DNA of 64,000 nt, taken from contig CALCOY010000021.1 in NCBI GenBank assembly GCA_937897325.1, forward strand, positions 86,909 through 150,908, given 5' to 3'. The position numbers and the translations under genes are program-made. Position 1 is the first letter of the stretch. Each line of letters begins with the position of its first letter. The notes below the pieces were generated by a model that saw only the letters and a list, made by a program, of their open reading frames with translations, searched no databases and was not told the origin of the DNA. This stretch comes from an uncultured Shimia sp. GTDB lineage: Bacteria; Pseudomonadota; Alphaproteobacteria; Rhodobacterales; Rhodobacteraceae. Below are positions 11,048-20,154 of the stretch, in pieces.

Positions 11048-11610
11048 CTGGCCTGCGCATGATATTCAGCGTTGGGCAACATGGCCGAAGCGCTTGCCAC
11101 CCTATTGGACATATTGAAGAAGGCCGCGACACTAATAATGTCCCATACATCGCGATCCGAGAAACCAACATCCCGGAGGGATTGGCGATCGACCTCTTCC
11201 ACCCTGTGACTGGCTAAGGTGATCTGTTCGGCGAATAACAGCATCGCGTGTTGCTTCGGTGTCAGATCGGCGACGCGCCAGTTCATCACCATCTGTTCGC
11301 CCAAAACCGGATCGCCCGAGAGGGCTCGAACGGCCGCTCCGTGGGCAGTTAAGCAATAGTAACACTTGTTGATAGATGACACGGCGACCGCGATCATCTC
11401 GCGTTCCAACTTGGTAAGAGAGCTTTGGCCCAGCATCAGTTCATTGTACATCGCTGTGAAAGTGTTCAGCTTCTCAATGTCGAAGGCGTAGGCCTTCAGA
11501 ACATTCGGGATCATGCCCAGTTTTTCAGTGCAGATGTCGAAGTACTTCTGCGTGTCGTGCGGCAGCGGGTCGACCATCGGCAGGTCTAGGGCGGTGGGCT
11601 GATCTGTCAT
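11044..11610 (-). CDS. Peroxidase-related enzyme, AhpD/carboxymuconolactone decarboxylase fold
   Basis: A 188-residue protein of the uncharacterised peroxidase-related (AhpD-like) family. The redox motif is CYYC in SSINKCYYCLTAHGAA, with the downstream His of the CxxC-x3-H pattern. E. coli-type AhpD proteins use these residues to reduce alkyl hydroperoxide systems; this subfamily has been named by similarity only. FNMSNRVASA near the C-terminus is also typical. It lies in a four-gene minus-strand run (CinA-like, GNAT, this gene, OmpA protein) joined by short overlaps, although the functions show no obvious common theme. Confidence 0.85.
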   Translation of the reverse strand: MTDQPTALDLPMVDPLPHDTQKYFDICTEKLGMIPNVLKAYAFDIEKLNTFTAMYNELMLGQSSLTKLEREMIAVAVSSINKCYYCLTAHGAAVRALSGDPVLGEQMVMNWRVADLTPKQHAMLLFAEQITLASHRVEEVDRQSLRDVGFSDRDVWDIISVAAFFNMSNRVASASAMLPNAEYHAQAR

Positions 11611-12335
11611 GTCTGACCTTTCGTTTTGTGCCTATAGTGATAACGCCCGACCGCTTCAAAACCGAGCTTTGAATAAAGCGCATTTGCAGGCCCGTTTGCG
11701 AACGTGCAAAGCACGCTGACATGTGTCGCGCCCTGATCAGCCGCCCAGAAGGCCACCTTTCGCATCATCCATGCAGCCACACCTTGCCTGCGCTGAGATG
11801 AGAGAACTTCGACCGCATGCACCATACAGATCTGGTGATGGATTGCCGCGAACGCAACGCCAGCCGGTTTTTCGTTCCAACGGCTTAGAATCCCCGTTTT
11901 GTTTTCGGCGCGGGCCATGACCCGCAATCGGGCGGGGCCAATACCGCCTTTTGCCCAGATCTCTTTCATGATGGCCAAAGGCTCCCAGATCGAGAATGCC
12001 GTGACGGGCGGTATCGGTTGATCGGTCAGGTAGTCGATCGGCGCTGCGTACATTGCAACCGGATCAACGATCTCATAGCCCTTGTCTGCGAGCAGACAAT
12101 CCATTGCGTCGTCGGTCTCCCGAAGCATGAAAAGCGGTGCTTGTCCCAAGCCCGCCATTCCATCTTCAGCCTCCGCGATATGCTCCGGTCTAACGGCGGC
12201 TATAGCCGTGGCTGCGGAAACGCGTTTCCCGCCGCAGTCGCCGTCCCGCAAGATCCAAGGGCCATGCGTCACTTGACGTCTGGCCGGCCAAGTGTTGTCG
12301 CACACCTCGTAAAGGGTCTGCGCTGTCGGGTTCAC
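11607..12335 (-). CDS. GNAT-family N-acetyltransferase
   Basis: A 242-residue protein. The GNAT core is in the second half: MVHAVEVLSSQRRQGVAAWM is motif A with the acetyl-CoA loop (RRQGVA), and GPANALYSKLGFEAVGRYHY is the motif-B region. The first 130 residues are probably a second, degenerate GNAT-like half. The start codon is GTG, overlapping the upstream stop as GTGA, which points to translational coupling with the CinA-like gene. The acetyl acceptor is unknown. Confidence 0.82.
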   Translation of the reverse strand: MNPTAQTLYEVCDNTWPARRQVTHGPWILRDGDCGGKRVSAATAIAAVRPEHIAEAEDGMAGLGQAPLFMLRETDDAMDCLLADKGYEIVDPVAMYAAPIDYLTDQPIPPVTAFSIWEPLAIMKEIWAKGGIGPARLRVMARAENKTGILSRWNEKPAGVAFAAIHHQICMVHAVEVLSSQRRQGVAAWMMRKVAFWAADQGATHVSVLCTFANGPANALYSKLGFEAVGRYHYRHKTKGQT

Positions 12336-13054
12336 ATCCCAAACTCCGCCGAAAGGGCCCGCAGTGCAGCAGCGACAAGGCCTGCATCCGTGCCGCGGAT
12401 CACAACATTCGCCCCGAAAACACCGTCCTTCTGAAAGGGGTAAGAGCCAAAGCTGAGATCGGGATAGGTGGTCGCCAGCGCGCCCAATGGCCCGGCGATA
12501 TCGCCCTCGCCCCGCTCAATGCGCAGTGTTTCCGAAATCAGCGGCGCGCCGCCCGTGAGCGTCGGCAAGACGGATGCGACCATCGCCTGAAAGATCGCGG
12601 GCACCCCAGCCATCACGTGGACATTGCGGAGGGAAAAACCGGGCGCTGCAGATACGGGGTTGTCAATCAGGTGCGCCCTCTCCGGAATCCGAGCCATACG
12701 CAGGCGTGCTGCGTTCAACTCAATACCGGATCTGTCGTAATGCTTCACCAGAAGAGCCCGTGCATCTTCGCGGACATCAATCGCCGTATCGAACGCCTTG
12801 GCCACGCAGTCAGCTGTGATGTCGTCATGTGTCGGGCCGATCCCGCCGGAGGTGAACACATGATCATACGAATCCGAAAGGGCACGCACGGCTGCAACGA
12901 TGGCGCTTTCATCATCACTGACGACGCGCACTTCCTTAAGATCAATGCCTCGTTCCGTCAGTTGGCCGGCCAGATGGTGCATATTGGCGTCCCGTGTCCG
13001 GCCCGACAGGATTTCATCACCTATGACCAGCATCGCGGCGGTTGGGTTGGGCAT
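12332..13054 (-). CDS. MoaB/CinA N-terminal-type molybdopterin-binding protein
   Basis: A 240-residue protein of the COG1058 group (competence/damage-inducible CinA, N-terminal half only). Diagnostic strings are MLVIGDEILSGRTRDAN near the start, FTSGGIGPTHDDIT near residue 70, and ANVVIRGTD near the C-terminus. The C-terminal nicotinamide-nucleotide amidase domain of full CinA is missing, as is usual for the stand-alone proteins in this group. The molecular role is not established. The frame opens at 13078, but the ATG at 13054 has an AAGGAGAG site five bases upstream and matches family starts. It is divergent from sfsA. Confidence 0.88.
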   Translation of the reverse strand: MPNPTAAMLVIGDEILSGRTRDANMHHLAGQLTERGIDLKEVRVVSDDESAIVAAVRALSDSYDHVFTSGGIGPTHDDITADCVAKAFDTAIDVREDARALLVKHYDRSGIELNAARLRMARIPERAHLIDNPVSAAPGFSLRNVHVMAGVPAIFQAMVASVLPTLTGGAPLISETLRIERGEGDIAGPLGALATTYPDLSFGSYPFQKDGVFGANVVIRGTDAGLVAAALRALSAEFGM

Positions 13055-13099
13055 GGTCTCTCCTTGAGAAGCAATCATTCACGGTATAGGCCCGCGCTC

Positions 13100-13804
13100 A
13101 TGCGCTTTCAAACCGAACTTATCCCGGCCCGTCTGATCAAAAGATACAAACGCTTCCTTGCTGACTGTCAGCTCGAAGACGGTCGGGATGTGACGGCACA
13201 TTGCGCCAATCCCGGCGCGATGACGGGGCTGGCAGAGCCTGGTATGAAAATCTGGTTGGAACCGAATGACGACCCGAAGAGAAAGCTGAAATTCGGCTGG
13301 CGTCTGGTGGAACATGAGGATGGGCATTTTGCAGGGGTCGACACCAGCCTGCCCAACAAGGTCCTGCGCACTGCCCTGCAAGAGCGGCTTGTCCCTGAAC
13401 TTTCTGAATACAAGCATGTTCGACCTGAGGTTCGCTACGGAACGAGCAGTCGGGTCGATTTCCTTTTGACAGCAAGCAGCTTGCCCGATGCCTATGTTGA
13501 AGTGAAATCCGTCACGCTTTGCCGCCAGCCCGGTCTGGCAGAGTTTCCCGACAGCGTAACTGCTCGCGGTGCCAAGCATCTTGGCGAACTGGCAGAGATG
13601 GCAAGGCAAGGTCATAGAGCCGTTCTGCTTTACCTCGTTCAACGCACCAATTGTGATCGTCTTAGGATCGCGTCAGATATAGACCCGCACTATTCGGCAG
13701 CACACAAAGCGGCTGCAGATGCGGGCGTTGAAACTCTGATCTATGGAACAGCAATCACGCCGAAAGAGATAGCTGTTGGTACGTCAATAGAGCACGCCAC
13801 TTGA
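13100..13804 (+). CDS. sfsA: Sugar fermentation stimulation protein homolog
   Basis: A 234-residue SfsA protein. Recognisable strings are LIPARLIKRYKRFLAD at the N-terminus, TAHCANPGAMTGL, RVDFLLTAS, YVEVKSVTL and LVQRTNCDRLRIASDIDPHY. The fold resembles restriction-endonuclease-like nucleases plus an OB-like domain, and DNA binding has been suggested; the physiological function is unclear. The frame is open far upstream (from 12617), but that part is antisense to the CinA-like gene, and conserved homology begins at the ATG at 13100. It is followed after 52 bases by map, a pairing common in alphaproteobacteria. Confidence 0.93.
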   Translation: MRFQTELIPARLIKRYKRFLADCQLEDGRDVTAHCANPGAMTGLAEPGMKIWLEPNDDPKRKLKFGWRLVEHEDGHFAGVDTSLPNKVLRTALQERLVPELSEYKHVRPEVRYGTSSRVDFLLTASSLPDAYVEVKSVTLCRQPGLAEFPDSVTARGAKHLGELAEMARQGHRAVLLYLVQRTNCDRLRIASDIDPHYSAAHKAAADAGVETLIYGTAITPKEIAVGTSIEHAT

Positions 13805-13856
13805 CTGCCACTGGCACTTTACAGGCTTGTGACTTAGATAGGGTCTAAGATCGCTT

Positions 13857-14678
13857 ATGGAGCGTAACGTGAACAAGGAACCCAGAGGCCGTCTGACAAA
13901 AGACGGCATCAGATTGTATGAGCCAGCAGATTTCGCCGGTATGCACGCAGCAGGTGCGCTTGCTGCGCACATTCTTGACGCGATGTCAGACCACGTGTTC
14001 CCGGGGCAAACCACCGGCAAGATTGACGAAATCATCACGCAGATGGTGGAAGAGGCCGGGGCAACGTCGGCGACAATCGGATACAAAGGCTACAAGCACG
14101 CAAGTTGCATCAGCGTAAATCACGTTGTCTGCCATGGCATCCCTAGTGACAAGACATTGAAGGATGGCGATATCCTCAACATCGATGTCACTGTGATCGT
14201 AGACGGATGGTTTGGTGACACCTCGCGCATGTATGTGGCGGGGCGGCTGCCGCGCAAAGCAGAACGCCTGATCGAAGTGACACACGAGGCTTTGATGCGC
14301 GGGATCGAGGTTGTGAAACCTGGCAACACGTTCGGTGATATTGGCCACGCAATCCAAAGTTTTGTGGAAGGGCACCGAATGTCGGTCGTGCGCGATTTCT
14401 GCGGACATGGGCTGGGCCGCGTCTTTCACGCCCCGCCCAATGTCCTTCACTATGGCAAACCCAGTGCAGGTGCGATGCTGGAACCCGGCATGTTCTTCAC
14501 GATTGAACCGATGGTCAATCTTGGTCGGCCGGAGACAAAAACGCTCGCCGATGACTGGACGGCCGTGACGCGTGACAAATCTCTGTCAGCCCAGTTCGAG
14601 CACTCAGTTGGCGTGACGGAGACGGGCGTTGAGATCTTTACCCTTTCGCGGAACGGCAAGTTTCACCCAACCTATTAG
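13857..14678 (+). CDS. map: Methionine aminopeptidase, type I
   Basis: A 273-residue cytosolic metalloprotease that removes the initiator methionine from new proteins. All five metal ligands of the pita-bread fold are visible: Asp in LNIDVTVIVDGW, Asp in FGDTSRMYV, His in CGHGLGRVFH, Glu in FTIEPMVNLG and Glu in QFEHSVGVTE. The short N-terminal extension before RLTKDGIRLYEP is usual for this group. It follows sfsA on the same strand and its stop overlaps the rsmD stop by four bases. Confidence 0.96.
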   Translation: MERNVNKEPRGRLTKDGIRLYEPADFAGMHAAGALAAHILDAMSDHVFPGQTTGKIDEIITQMVEEAGATSATIGYKGYKHASCISVNHVVCHGIPSDKTLKDGDILNIDVTVIVDGWFGDTSRMYVAGRLPRKAERLIEVTHEALMRGIEVVKPGNTFGDIGHAIQSFVEGHRMSVVRDFCGHGLGRVFHAPPNVLHYGKPSAGAMLEPGMFFTIEPMVNLGRPETKTLADDWTAVTRDKSLSAQFEHSVGVTETGVEIFTLSRNGKFHPTY

Positions 14679-15229
14679 GAAGGTGCGGATAGCACGGTGA
14701 TGTAGGTGTCACCGTAGCGACGGCGATCCTCCAGCATAAGGCCCTCCGGGACGGGCATTTCAGAGGCCTCTTCCCAAACGATCATCGCGTCTGGGGCCAA
14801 CCACCCGCCTTCCAGAATTGCCCGAAGCGCTTTTTGTCCCAAATCCTTGCCATAAGGCGGATCCAGCAAGACCAGATCGAACGGGGCATTTGGCCATGAC
14901 CCTAGCCGAGTGACGTCGTTGTGCATGATCTTCGCGCGGCCGTCAGCGCCAAGCAAACGGATATTTTCGGCCAGCAACTTCTGTGATTTACGGCCATTTT
15001 CGACAAAGACTGCCTCATCACCGCCGCGCGACAACGCCTCAAGACCCAAGGCGCCGGTGCCGGCAAAAAGGTCGAGGATGCGCATGCCTTCAAAGTCCAA
15101 TCTGTGGCTGAGCATGCTGAAAAGACTTTCGCGAACCCTGTCGGAAGTCGGGCGCAGATGTGCATCCCTATCGCCTTTCCCGACCGGTGATAGGCGCCTA
15201 CCCCGCCACTCGCCCGCAATGATCCTCAA
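14675..15229 (-). CDS. rsmD: 16S rRNA (guanine-966-N2)-methyltransferase
   Basis: A 184-residue SAM-dependent methyltransferase acting on G966 of 16S rRNA. Diagnostic parts are MRIIAGEWRGRRL at the N-terminus, LDLFAGTGALGLEALSRG (SAM-binding motif I, about residues 52-70) and the catalytic LLDPPYG (NPPY-type). The start codon is TTG, overlapping the stop of the upstream flavin oxidoreductase as TTGA; no ATG fits the conserved N-terminus. It is convergent with map. Confidence 0.93.
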   Translation of the reverse strand: MRIIAGEWRGRRLSPVGKGDRDAHLRPTSDRVRESLFSMLSHRLDFEGMRILDLFAGTGALGLEALSRGGDEAVFVENGRKSQKLLAENIRLLGADGRAKIMHNDVTRLGSWPNAPFDLVLLDPPYGKDLGQKALRAILEGGWLAPDAMIVWEEASEMPVPEGLMLEDRRRYGDTYITVLSAPS

Positions 15230-16431
15230 GCGGTCAACAAGGTTTTGAGATTGGCGTCTGGATCGGCCACCAATTTCGGATCGGCAGATTTGCCCGCTTC
15301 GATCAAACGCTTGCCGATCATGTAGGCCCTCGGGTCATTCATGGCATCAACTGCAAGAAGATCGGCGCCCGCGTAGTACCAATAAGATCGCGCCGACCCT
15401 GCGTTGCGTGTCACGACGCGGTCATATCCCGTGTTCAAGCCTGCAATTTGCAACTTCACATCGTACTGATCGGACCAGAACCATGGCTTTGCGACGTATT
15501 CCACGCTCCCGCCCGCGATGTTCTCGGCGACCATTTCGGCCTGATCAATGGCATGCGGCACGCTTTCCAAGCGGATCCTCTGCCCACGATAAGGGAAAGA
15601 GGCGCAGTCTCCGGCCGCCCAGATATGTGGATCAGACGTGCGGCCATGCGCGTCCACCTTGATGCCATTTTCGATGTCGAGCCCCGCCCTGGCCCCAAGA
15701 TGCGTCTTAGGGGCGACCCCGACACCGACGACAACAAAATCAACCTCGATTTCGGTTCCGTCAGCCAACCGCGCAGCGTATACGCTTTCGTCACCCAACA
15801 GCTGTTCCAGTCCGACGGCCGTACGAATGTCGACACCGTGACCAGTATGAAGATCGTGGAAAAACTTGCTTGTTTCAGGCGCGGCCACGCGTTGCAGAAT
15901 TCTGTCTGCCATCTCGACAAGGGTAACGTGAAGGTCCCTTGTTGCAGCAACTGCCGCCGCCTCCAACCCGATGTAACCCCCCCCCACGATCAGGACGCGA
16001 GCACCCTTTCTAATCTCTGGCGCCATCGCATCAACATCGCCCAGATCACGCACCGTGAAGACGTTCTTCAGATTGCCGCCCATCGCAGCAGGTAACCGAC
16101 GCGGATGTGAGCCGGTCGTCAGGACGAGATCGGTGTAGTCAATCGACCCGTCCGGCAGTTGCACAGATCGGTTGGCCGGATCGATCCCTTCCACCTTGGC
16201 ATTCAAACGCAGATCAATGTCCTGGTCGACATAGAATGAAGCCGGTCTAAGAAAAAGCCGCTCAAGGGCCATTTCGCCAAGCAGATAGGCTTTGCTGAGA
16301 GGCGGACGCTGGTAGGGCGGAACGGGCTCGGCCCCGATCAAGGTGACGTCGCCCTGAAACCCTGACTGTCGCAGCTTGGCCGCGCAGGAAGACCCTGCCT
16401 GCCCAGCCCCGACAATCACGACATGCGCCAT
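15226..16431 (-). CDS. FAD-dependent ferredoxin/rubredoxin reductase-type oxidoreductase
   Basis: A 401-residue enzyme with two Rossmann motifs: GAGQAG at residues 8-13 for FAD and LIVGGGYIGLEAAA in the middle for NAD(P)H. PYQRPPLSKAYL and WAAGDCASFP are typical of putidaredoxin-reductase-like enzymes that pass electrons from NADH to ferredoxins, often for oxygenases. No ferredoxin or P450 gene is adjacent, so the partner is unknown. The ATG at 16431 has AAGGAAG upstream and places the FAD motif at the usual distance. It is translationally coupled to rsmD, which is probably an accident of compact packing. Confidence 0.87.
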   Translation of the reverse strand: MAHVVIVGAGQAGSSCAAKLRQSGFQGDVTLIGAEPVPPYQRPPLSKAYLLGEMALERLFLRPASFYVDQDIDLRLNAKVEGIDPANRSVQLPDGSIDYTDLVLTTGSHPRRLPAAMGGNLKNVFTVRDLGDVDAMAPEIRKGARVLIVGGGYIGLEAAAVAATRDLHVTLVEMADRILQRVAAPETSKFFHDLHTGHGVDIRTAVGLEQLLGDESVYAARLADGTEIEVDFVVVGVGVAPKTHLGARAGLDIENGIKVDAHGRTSDPHIWAAGDCASFPYRGQRIRLESVPHAIDQAEMVAENIAGGSVEYVAKPWFWSDQYDVKLQIAGLNTGYDRVVTRNAGSARSYWYYAGADLLAVDAMNDPRAYMIGKRLIEAGKSADPKLVADPDANLKTLLTA

Positions 16432-16517
16432 ACTTGTCTTCCTTCTGTCTCGTCCATTGCAAGGCCGCACCCTATATCGCAGGTTACGCAAGACGCAATT
16501 CAGGAAAGGCCGCGATC

Positions 16518-17009
16518 ATGGCAATCTCACAAGGCGATACGCTTCCTCAGGCAACGCTGGTTCATATAGGTAACGCCGGACCGGAGGAGGTTTCGCTGGC
16601 CGAAAAGACGAAAGGACGCAAAGTCGTGATCTTTGCCGTACCCGGCGCCTTCACCCCGACCTGTCATTCCGCACATATGCCCAGCTTTATCCGCACGAAA
16701 AACCAGTTCACCGAAAAAGGTGTGGATGAGATCATCTGCATTTCCGTCAACGATCCGTTTGTCCTGAAATCTTGGGGTGAAGCAACCGGTGCGACCGCTG
16801 CTGGCATCACTGTTCTAGGTGATCCGCAAAGTGCCTTTACGACCGCGATCGGCATGAACTTCGATGCGCCGCCGGTTGGGCTAATGGCCCGCTCAAAGCG
16901 TTATGCGATGCTTGTCGAGGACGGCACCGTGACACTGCTACAGGAAGAAGAAAATCCCGGCGTATGCGAAGTCTCGGGCGGAGAAGGCATGCTGGCGTCG
17001 ATTACCTGA
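16518..17009 (+). CDS. Peroxiredoxin, Prx5/AhpC-TSA type
   Basis: A 163-residue thiol peroxidase. PGAFTPTCHSAHMPSF contains the peroxidatic Cys with the TxxC and downstream His/Pro context of Prx5-type proteins. A second Cys near the C-terminus (ENPGVCEVSGGEG) could act as a resolving Cys. These enzymes reduce H2O2 and alkyl hydroperoxides using glutaredoxin or thioredoxin. The ATG at 16518 gives the family length; the frame is open upstream to 16434. A strong terminator follows directly. It is divergent from the flavin reductase. Confidence 0.92.
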   Translation: MAISQGDTLPQATLVHIGNAGPEEVSLAEKTKGRKVVIFAVPGAFTPTCHSAHMPSFIRTKNQFTEKGVDEIICISVNDPFVLKSWGEATGATAAGITVLGDPQSAFTTAIGMNFDAPPVGLMARSKRYAMLVEDGTVTLLQEEENPGVCEVSGGEGMLASIT

Positions 17010-17033
17010 GACTGCCCAACGAGAAACGACAGG

Positions 17034-17062
17034 GGCGGGGCATATCGCCCCGCCTTCTTTTT
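17034..17062 (+). terminator. Intrinsic terminator of the peroxiredoxin gene
   Basis: GGCGGGGC at 17034-17041 pairs perfectly with GCCCCGCC at 17047-17054 around a five-base loop, followed by TTCTTTTTATTC. It starts 25 bases after the peroxiredoxin stop and touches the 3' end of ctpA, which converges on it, so it may serve both genes. Confidence 0.85.
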
Positions 17063-18413
17063 ATTCTGCCGATCCGATCGCGTTCAAGCCTTTGAGGATA
17101 TCGATGGCGTAAGCCAGCTGGTAATCCTCTTCGCGCAACTCTGCCGCAGCTTCGGCTTTGGCGCGATCTTCCTCGATTTGCCGCACCTCGTCTTCGCTAA
17201 GCGAATCATTGTTGAGCCGACCGCGCAGATCTGCCTCTGACCGGGAACGGGCCGCCGAACGGGCTTCCTCCTCTTCCTCGGTTTCGACACGGCGACGCGG
17301 CTGTTCCACAACGATGTCGGGCGAAACGCCCAAAGCCTGGATCGAACGCCCAGATGGGGTGTAGTAGCGGGCCGTTGTCAGACGCATCGCCCCGTCACCA
17401 CGAAGCGGCATGACTGTCTGAACAGATCCTTTGCCAAAGCTCTTGGTGCCGACAACGATGGCACGCCGATGGTCCTGCAAGGCACCCGCCACGATCTCTG
17501 AAGCGGAGGCAGAACCGCCATTGATCAGAACGACCATTGGCTTGCCCTCAGCCAGATCACCCGGCGTTGCGTTGAACCGATCACCGTCGGCGATATCACG
17601 ACCGCGGGTGCTGACAATTTCGCCCTCTTCCAGAAACTGGTCCGACACGCGGATCGCCTGGGTCAGAAGGCCACCGGGATTGTTCCGAAGGTCGAGGACA
17701 AAGCCATCCACGTTCTCCATACCGCCAAGGGTTTCGACCTCGGCCTGAAGCTTTTCGATCAGGTTGGGCGTTGTTTTGTCGTTGAATGTCGTGATCCGCA
17801 GAACAACTGTTTCGCCCTGCGCCCGGGACCGCACTGCCTGCAATTCAATCGTGTCGCGGGTGATCGTGACATCGAACGGTTCCTGCTCACCTTCGCGCAC
17901 CACCGTGATAATGATATCCGAACCGACCGGCCCACGCATCTTTGTGACAGCTTCATCCAGGGTCAGGCCCAGCATGCTTTCGCCGTCAACATGCGTGATA
18001 AAATCTCCCGCTTCGATTCCGGCATCATCTGCTGGCGTGCCGTCGATGGGTGAGACGACCTTCACGAAGCCCTCTTCCTGCGTGACTTCTATCCCCAGCC
18101 CGCCGAATTCACCGCGTGTCTGAACGCGCATCTGGGCCGCATCATCTGGCGACAGGTAGTTCGAATGCGGATCAAGCGAGGTGAGCATCCCGTCAATAGC
18201 AGCTTCGATCAGCTCATTTGCTTCAACCTCTTCCACGTATTGGGACCGGATGCGCTCAAAGATGTCACCAAAAAGATCCAACTGCTCGTAGACGCCGCTG
18301 TTTCGGGCGCTTTCCTGCGCCAGAAGAGGGCCAGCGATCTGCGTCGTGACCACGGCCCCGGCCAATGTACCGCCCAGTGCGGCCATCACGAATTTTTTCA
18401 TTCGGTTATCCAT
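17061..18413 (-). CDS. ctpA: Carboxyl-terminal processing protease (S41)
   Basis: A 450-residue periplasmic serine protease. An N-terminal signal or anchor (MKKFVMAALGGTLAGAVV) is followed by a PDZ domain (about 95-175, FGGLGIEV to LDEAVTKMRG) and the S41 catalytic domain. The Ser/Lys dyad is Ser303 in GGSASASEIVAGALQDHR and Lys328 in GTKSFGKGSVQT, with the 25-residue spacing of this family. The C-terminus is charged and glutamate/arginine-rich (EEEEEARSAARSRSEAD). These proteases process cell-wall and envelope proteins. It is preceded on the same strand by gpmI, 150 bases away, with no M23 peptidase gene between them. Confidence 0.93.
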   Translation of the reverse strand: MDNRMKKFVMAALGGTLAGAVVTTQIAGPLLAQESARNSGVYEQLDLFGDIFERIRSQYVEEVEANELIEAAIDGMLTSLDPHSNYLSPDDAAQMRVQTRGEFGGLGIEVTQEEGFVKVVSPIDGTPADDAGIEAGDFITHVDGESMLGLTLDEAVTKMRGPVGSDIIITVVREGEQEPFDVTITRDTIELQAVRSRAQGETVVLRITTFNDKTTPNLIEKLQAEVETLGGMENVDGFVLDLRNNPGGLLTQAIRVSDQFLEEGEIVSTRGRDIADGDRFNATPGDLAEGKPMVVLINGGSASASEIVAGALQDHRRAIVVGTKSFGKGSVQTVMPLRGDGAMRLTTARYYTPSGRSIQALGVSPDIVVEQPRRRVETEEEEEARSAARSRSEADLRGRLNNDSLSEDEVRQIEEDRAKAEAAAELREEDYQLAYAIDILKGLNAIGSAE

Positions 18414-18563
18414 TTCTGTCGGTGCAAACCCAACCTTACCCGTGTGATAGGCACATTATTCTTTAGTCTGTCTATATAGACTTGTTTGGTCGGGCGAGTA
18501 AAAGGCAGATCACCATAACTTGAAATCGGCAATTCGTCGCGTTATCGAGTTTGATTTCAGCGT

Positions 18564-20075
18564 TTATGTCAGCAAAGTGGTGCCGGTCATCTCGTCCGGT
18601 TTCGGCAGGCCCATCAAGCCAAGTACTGTTGGCGCCAGATCGGCCAGCCGTCCGCAGCGCATTTTCCCCGTGGCCCCGACGACAATGACTGGGACCAGAT
18701 TGAGTGTATGAGCTGTGTGAGCACCGCCCGTTTCCAGATCGATCATCGTTTCGCAATTGCCGTGATCAGCCGTGACAATCATGGCACCACCAACAGCCTC
18801 AAGTGCCGCCAAGGCCAACCCCAGCCCGTGATCAACCGCTTCACAAGCGGTGATGGCCGCATCAAGATCGCCGGTATGCCCGATCATGTCTGGGTTGGCA
18901 TAGTTGACCACGATGAGATCGTAGCGTTCGTTGATGGCCCGGACCAAAGCGTCAGTTACCTCCGAGGATGACATTTCGGGCTGCAAGTCATAGGTGGGCA
19001 CATCGGGTGATTTGGGCATGTGTCGGTCCTCACCCTTGCTTGGGATTTCGGCCCCGCCGTTGAGGAAGAATGTCACATGAGGATACTTCTCGGTCTCTGC
19101 CAGGCGAAACTGACGTAACCCTTGTTTGGCCACCCATTCCCCCAATGTATTGACGATCGTCGGCTTGGGATAAACCGTCTCCATATAGAGGTTATGATGG
19201 TCTGAGTACTCAGCCATGCCAAGGACACCAGCCCAATCGGGGCGTCGGCCGGGATTGAAGGCGTTGAACTTAGGATCCGCAAGGGCAGCCATGATCTCCC
19301 TTGCGCGATCGGCACGAAAGTTCAGACAGAAGATGCCATCTCCATCCTGCACGCCCGAATAGCCTTCGATCACCGATGGCTCGATGAATTCGTCGGTCTT
19401 TCCGTCGGCAGCAGTGGTATCAAGTACCGTCTGCGGCTGCGCCCGACGCACGCCGTCAGCATGTAATATCGCGCGTGCGGCTTTTTCGACGCGATCCCAC
19501 CGGTTGTCCCGGTCCATGGCATAATAGCGCCCTGAAACCGATGCGATGCCCGCCTCCACAGGCAATGCGTTCTGAAGTTTTTCGAGGTACTTCGCTGCAG
19601 ATACGGGTGCGACATCACGCCCGTCAGTCAGGGCATGGATGTGAACTCTCAGTCCTGCATCTGCACAGGCTTTGGCGGCAGCGATCATATGAGACAGATG
19701 CCCGTGCACACCCCCATCCGACATTAAGCCCAGAAGATGCGCAGCGCCGCCCTTCGTCTTGATAGCTTCTATCCAAGAGAGCAACGCCTCGTTGTCGAAA
19801 AAGCTACCGTCCTCAATCGCCAGATCAATCCGGCCCAAATCCATGGCGACGACCCGCCCTGCGCCGATATTGGTGTGGCCGACCTCTGAATTGCCCATTT
19901 GTCCTTTGGGCAACCCGGCGTCCGGACCATGCGTGATAAGCGTCGCATTCGGGCAGGTTGCCATCAGATGATCGAAGTTGGGCGTGTGGGCTAAGGCTGG
20001 CGCGTTTCCAGCGGTCTCCTCGCGCAGACCCCATCCGTCAAGGATGCAAAGAACGACGGGTTTTGGATGCGTCAT
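18564..20075 (-). CDS. gpmI: 2,3-bisphosphoglycerate-independent phosphoglycerate mutase
   Basis: A 503-residue manganese-dependent enzyme that interconverts 3- and 2-phosphoglycerate in glycolysis and gluconeogenesis. Diagnostic parts are VLCILDGWGLRE (first metal Asp), GQMGNSEVGHTNIGAGR with the phosphorylated Ser, DGRDVAP, ANPDMIGHTGD and VTADHGNCE (metal ligands of the alkaline-phosphatase fold). Length matches E. coli GpmI. The region 18414-18563 after its stop shows no gene or hairpin, so it may share a transcript with ctpA. Confidence 0.96.
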   Translation of the reverse strand: MTHPKPVVLCILDGWGLREETAGNAPALAHTPNFDHLMATCPNATLITHGPDAGLPKGQMGNSEVGHTNIGAGRVVAMDLGRIDLAIEDGSFFDNEALLSWIEAIKTKGGAAHLLGLMSDGGVHGHLSHMIAAAKACADAGLRVHIHALTDGRDVAPVSAAKYLEKLQNALPVEAGIASVSGRYYAMDRDNRWDRVEKAARAILHADGVRRAQPQTVLDTTAADGKTDEFIEPSVIEGYSGVQDGDGIFCLNFRADRAREIMAALADPKFNAFNPGRRPDWAGVLGMAEYSDHHNLYMETVYPKPTIVNTLGEWVAKQGLRQFRLAETEKYPHVTFFLNGGAEIPSKGEDRHMPKSPDVPTYDLQPEMSSSEVTDALVRAINERYDLIVVNYANPDMIGHTGDLDAAITACEAVDHGLGLALAALEAVGGAMIVTADHGNCETMIDLETGGAHTAHTLNLVPVIVVGATGKMRCGRLADLAPTVLGLMGLPKPDEMTGTTLLT

Positions 20076-20154
20076 GGCGCTGCCTTTATCTGCTTCGCCG
20101 CGCTTCTATCGCGATGGCAGCAAGATTTGAAGCAGCGCATCAATGCGCCGGAGT

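Noticed and set aside
12617..13099. Upstream extension of the sfsA reading frame
   Set aside because: This part is antisense to the CinA-like gene; SfsA homology starts at 13100.
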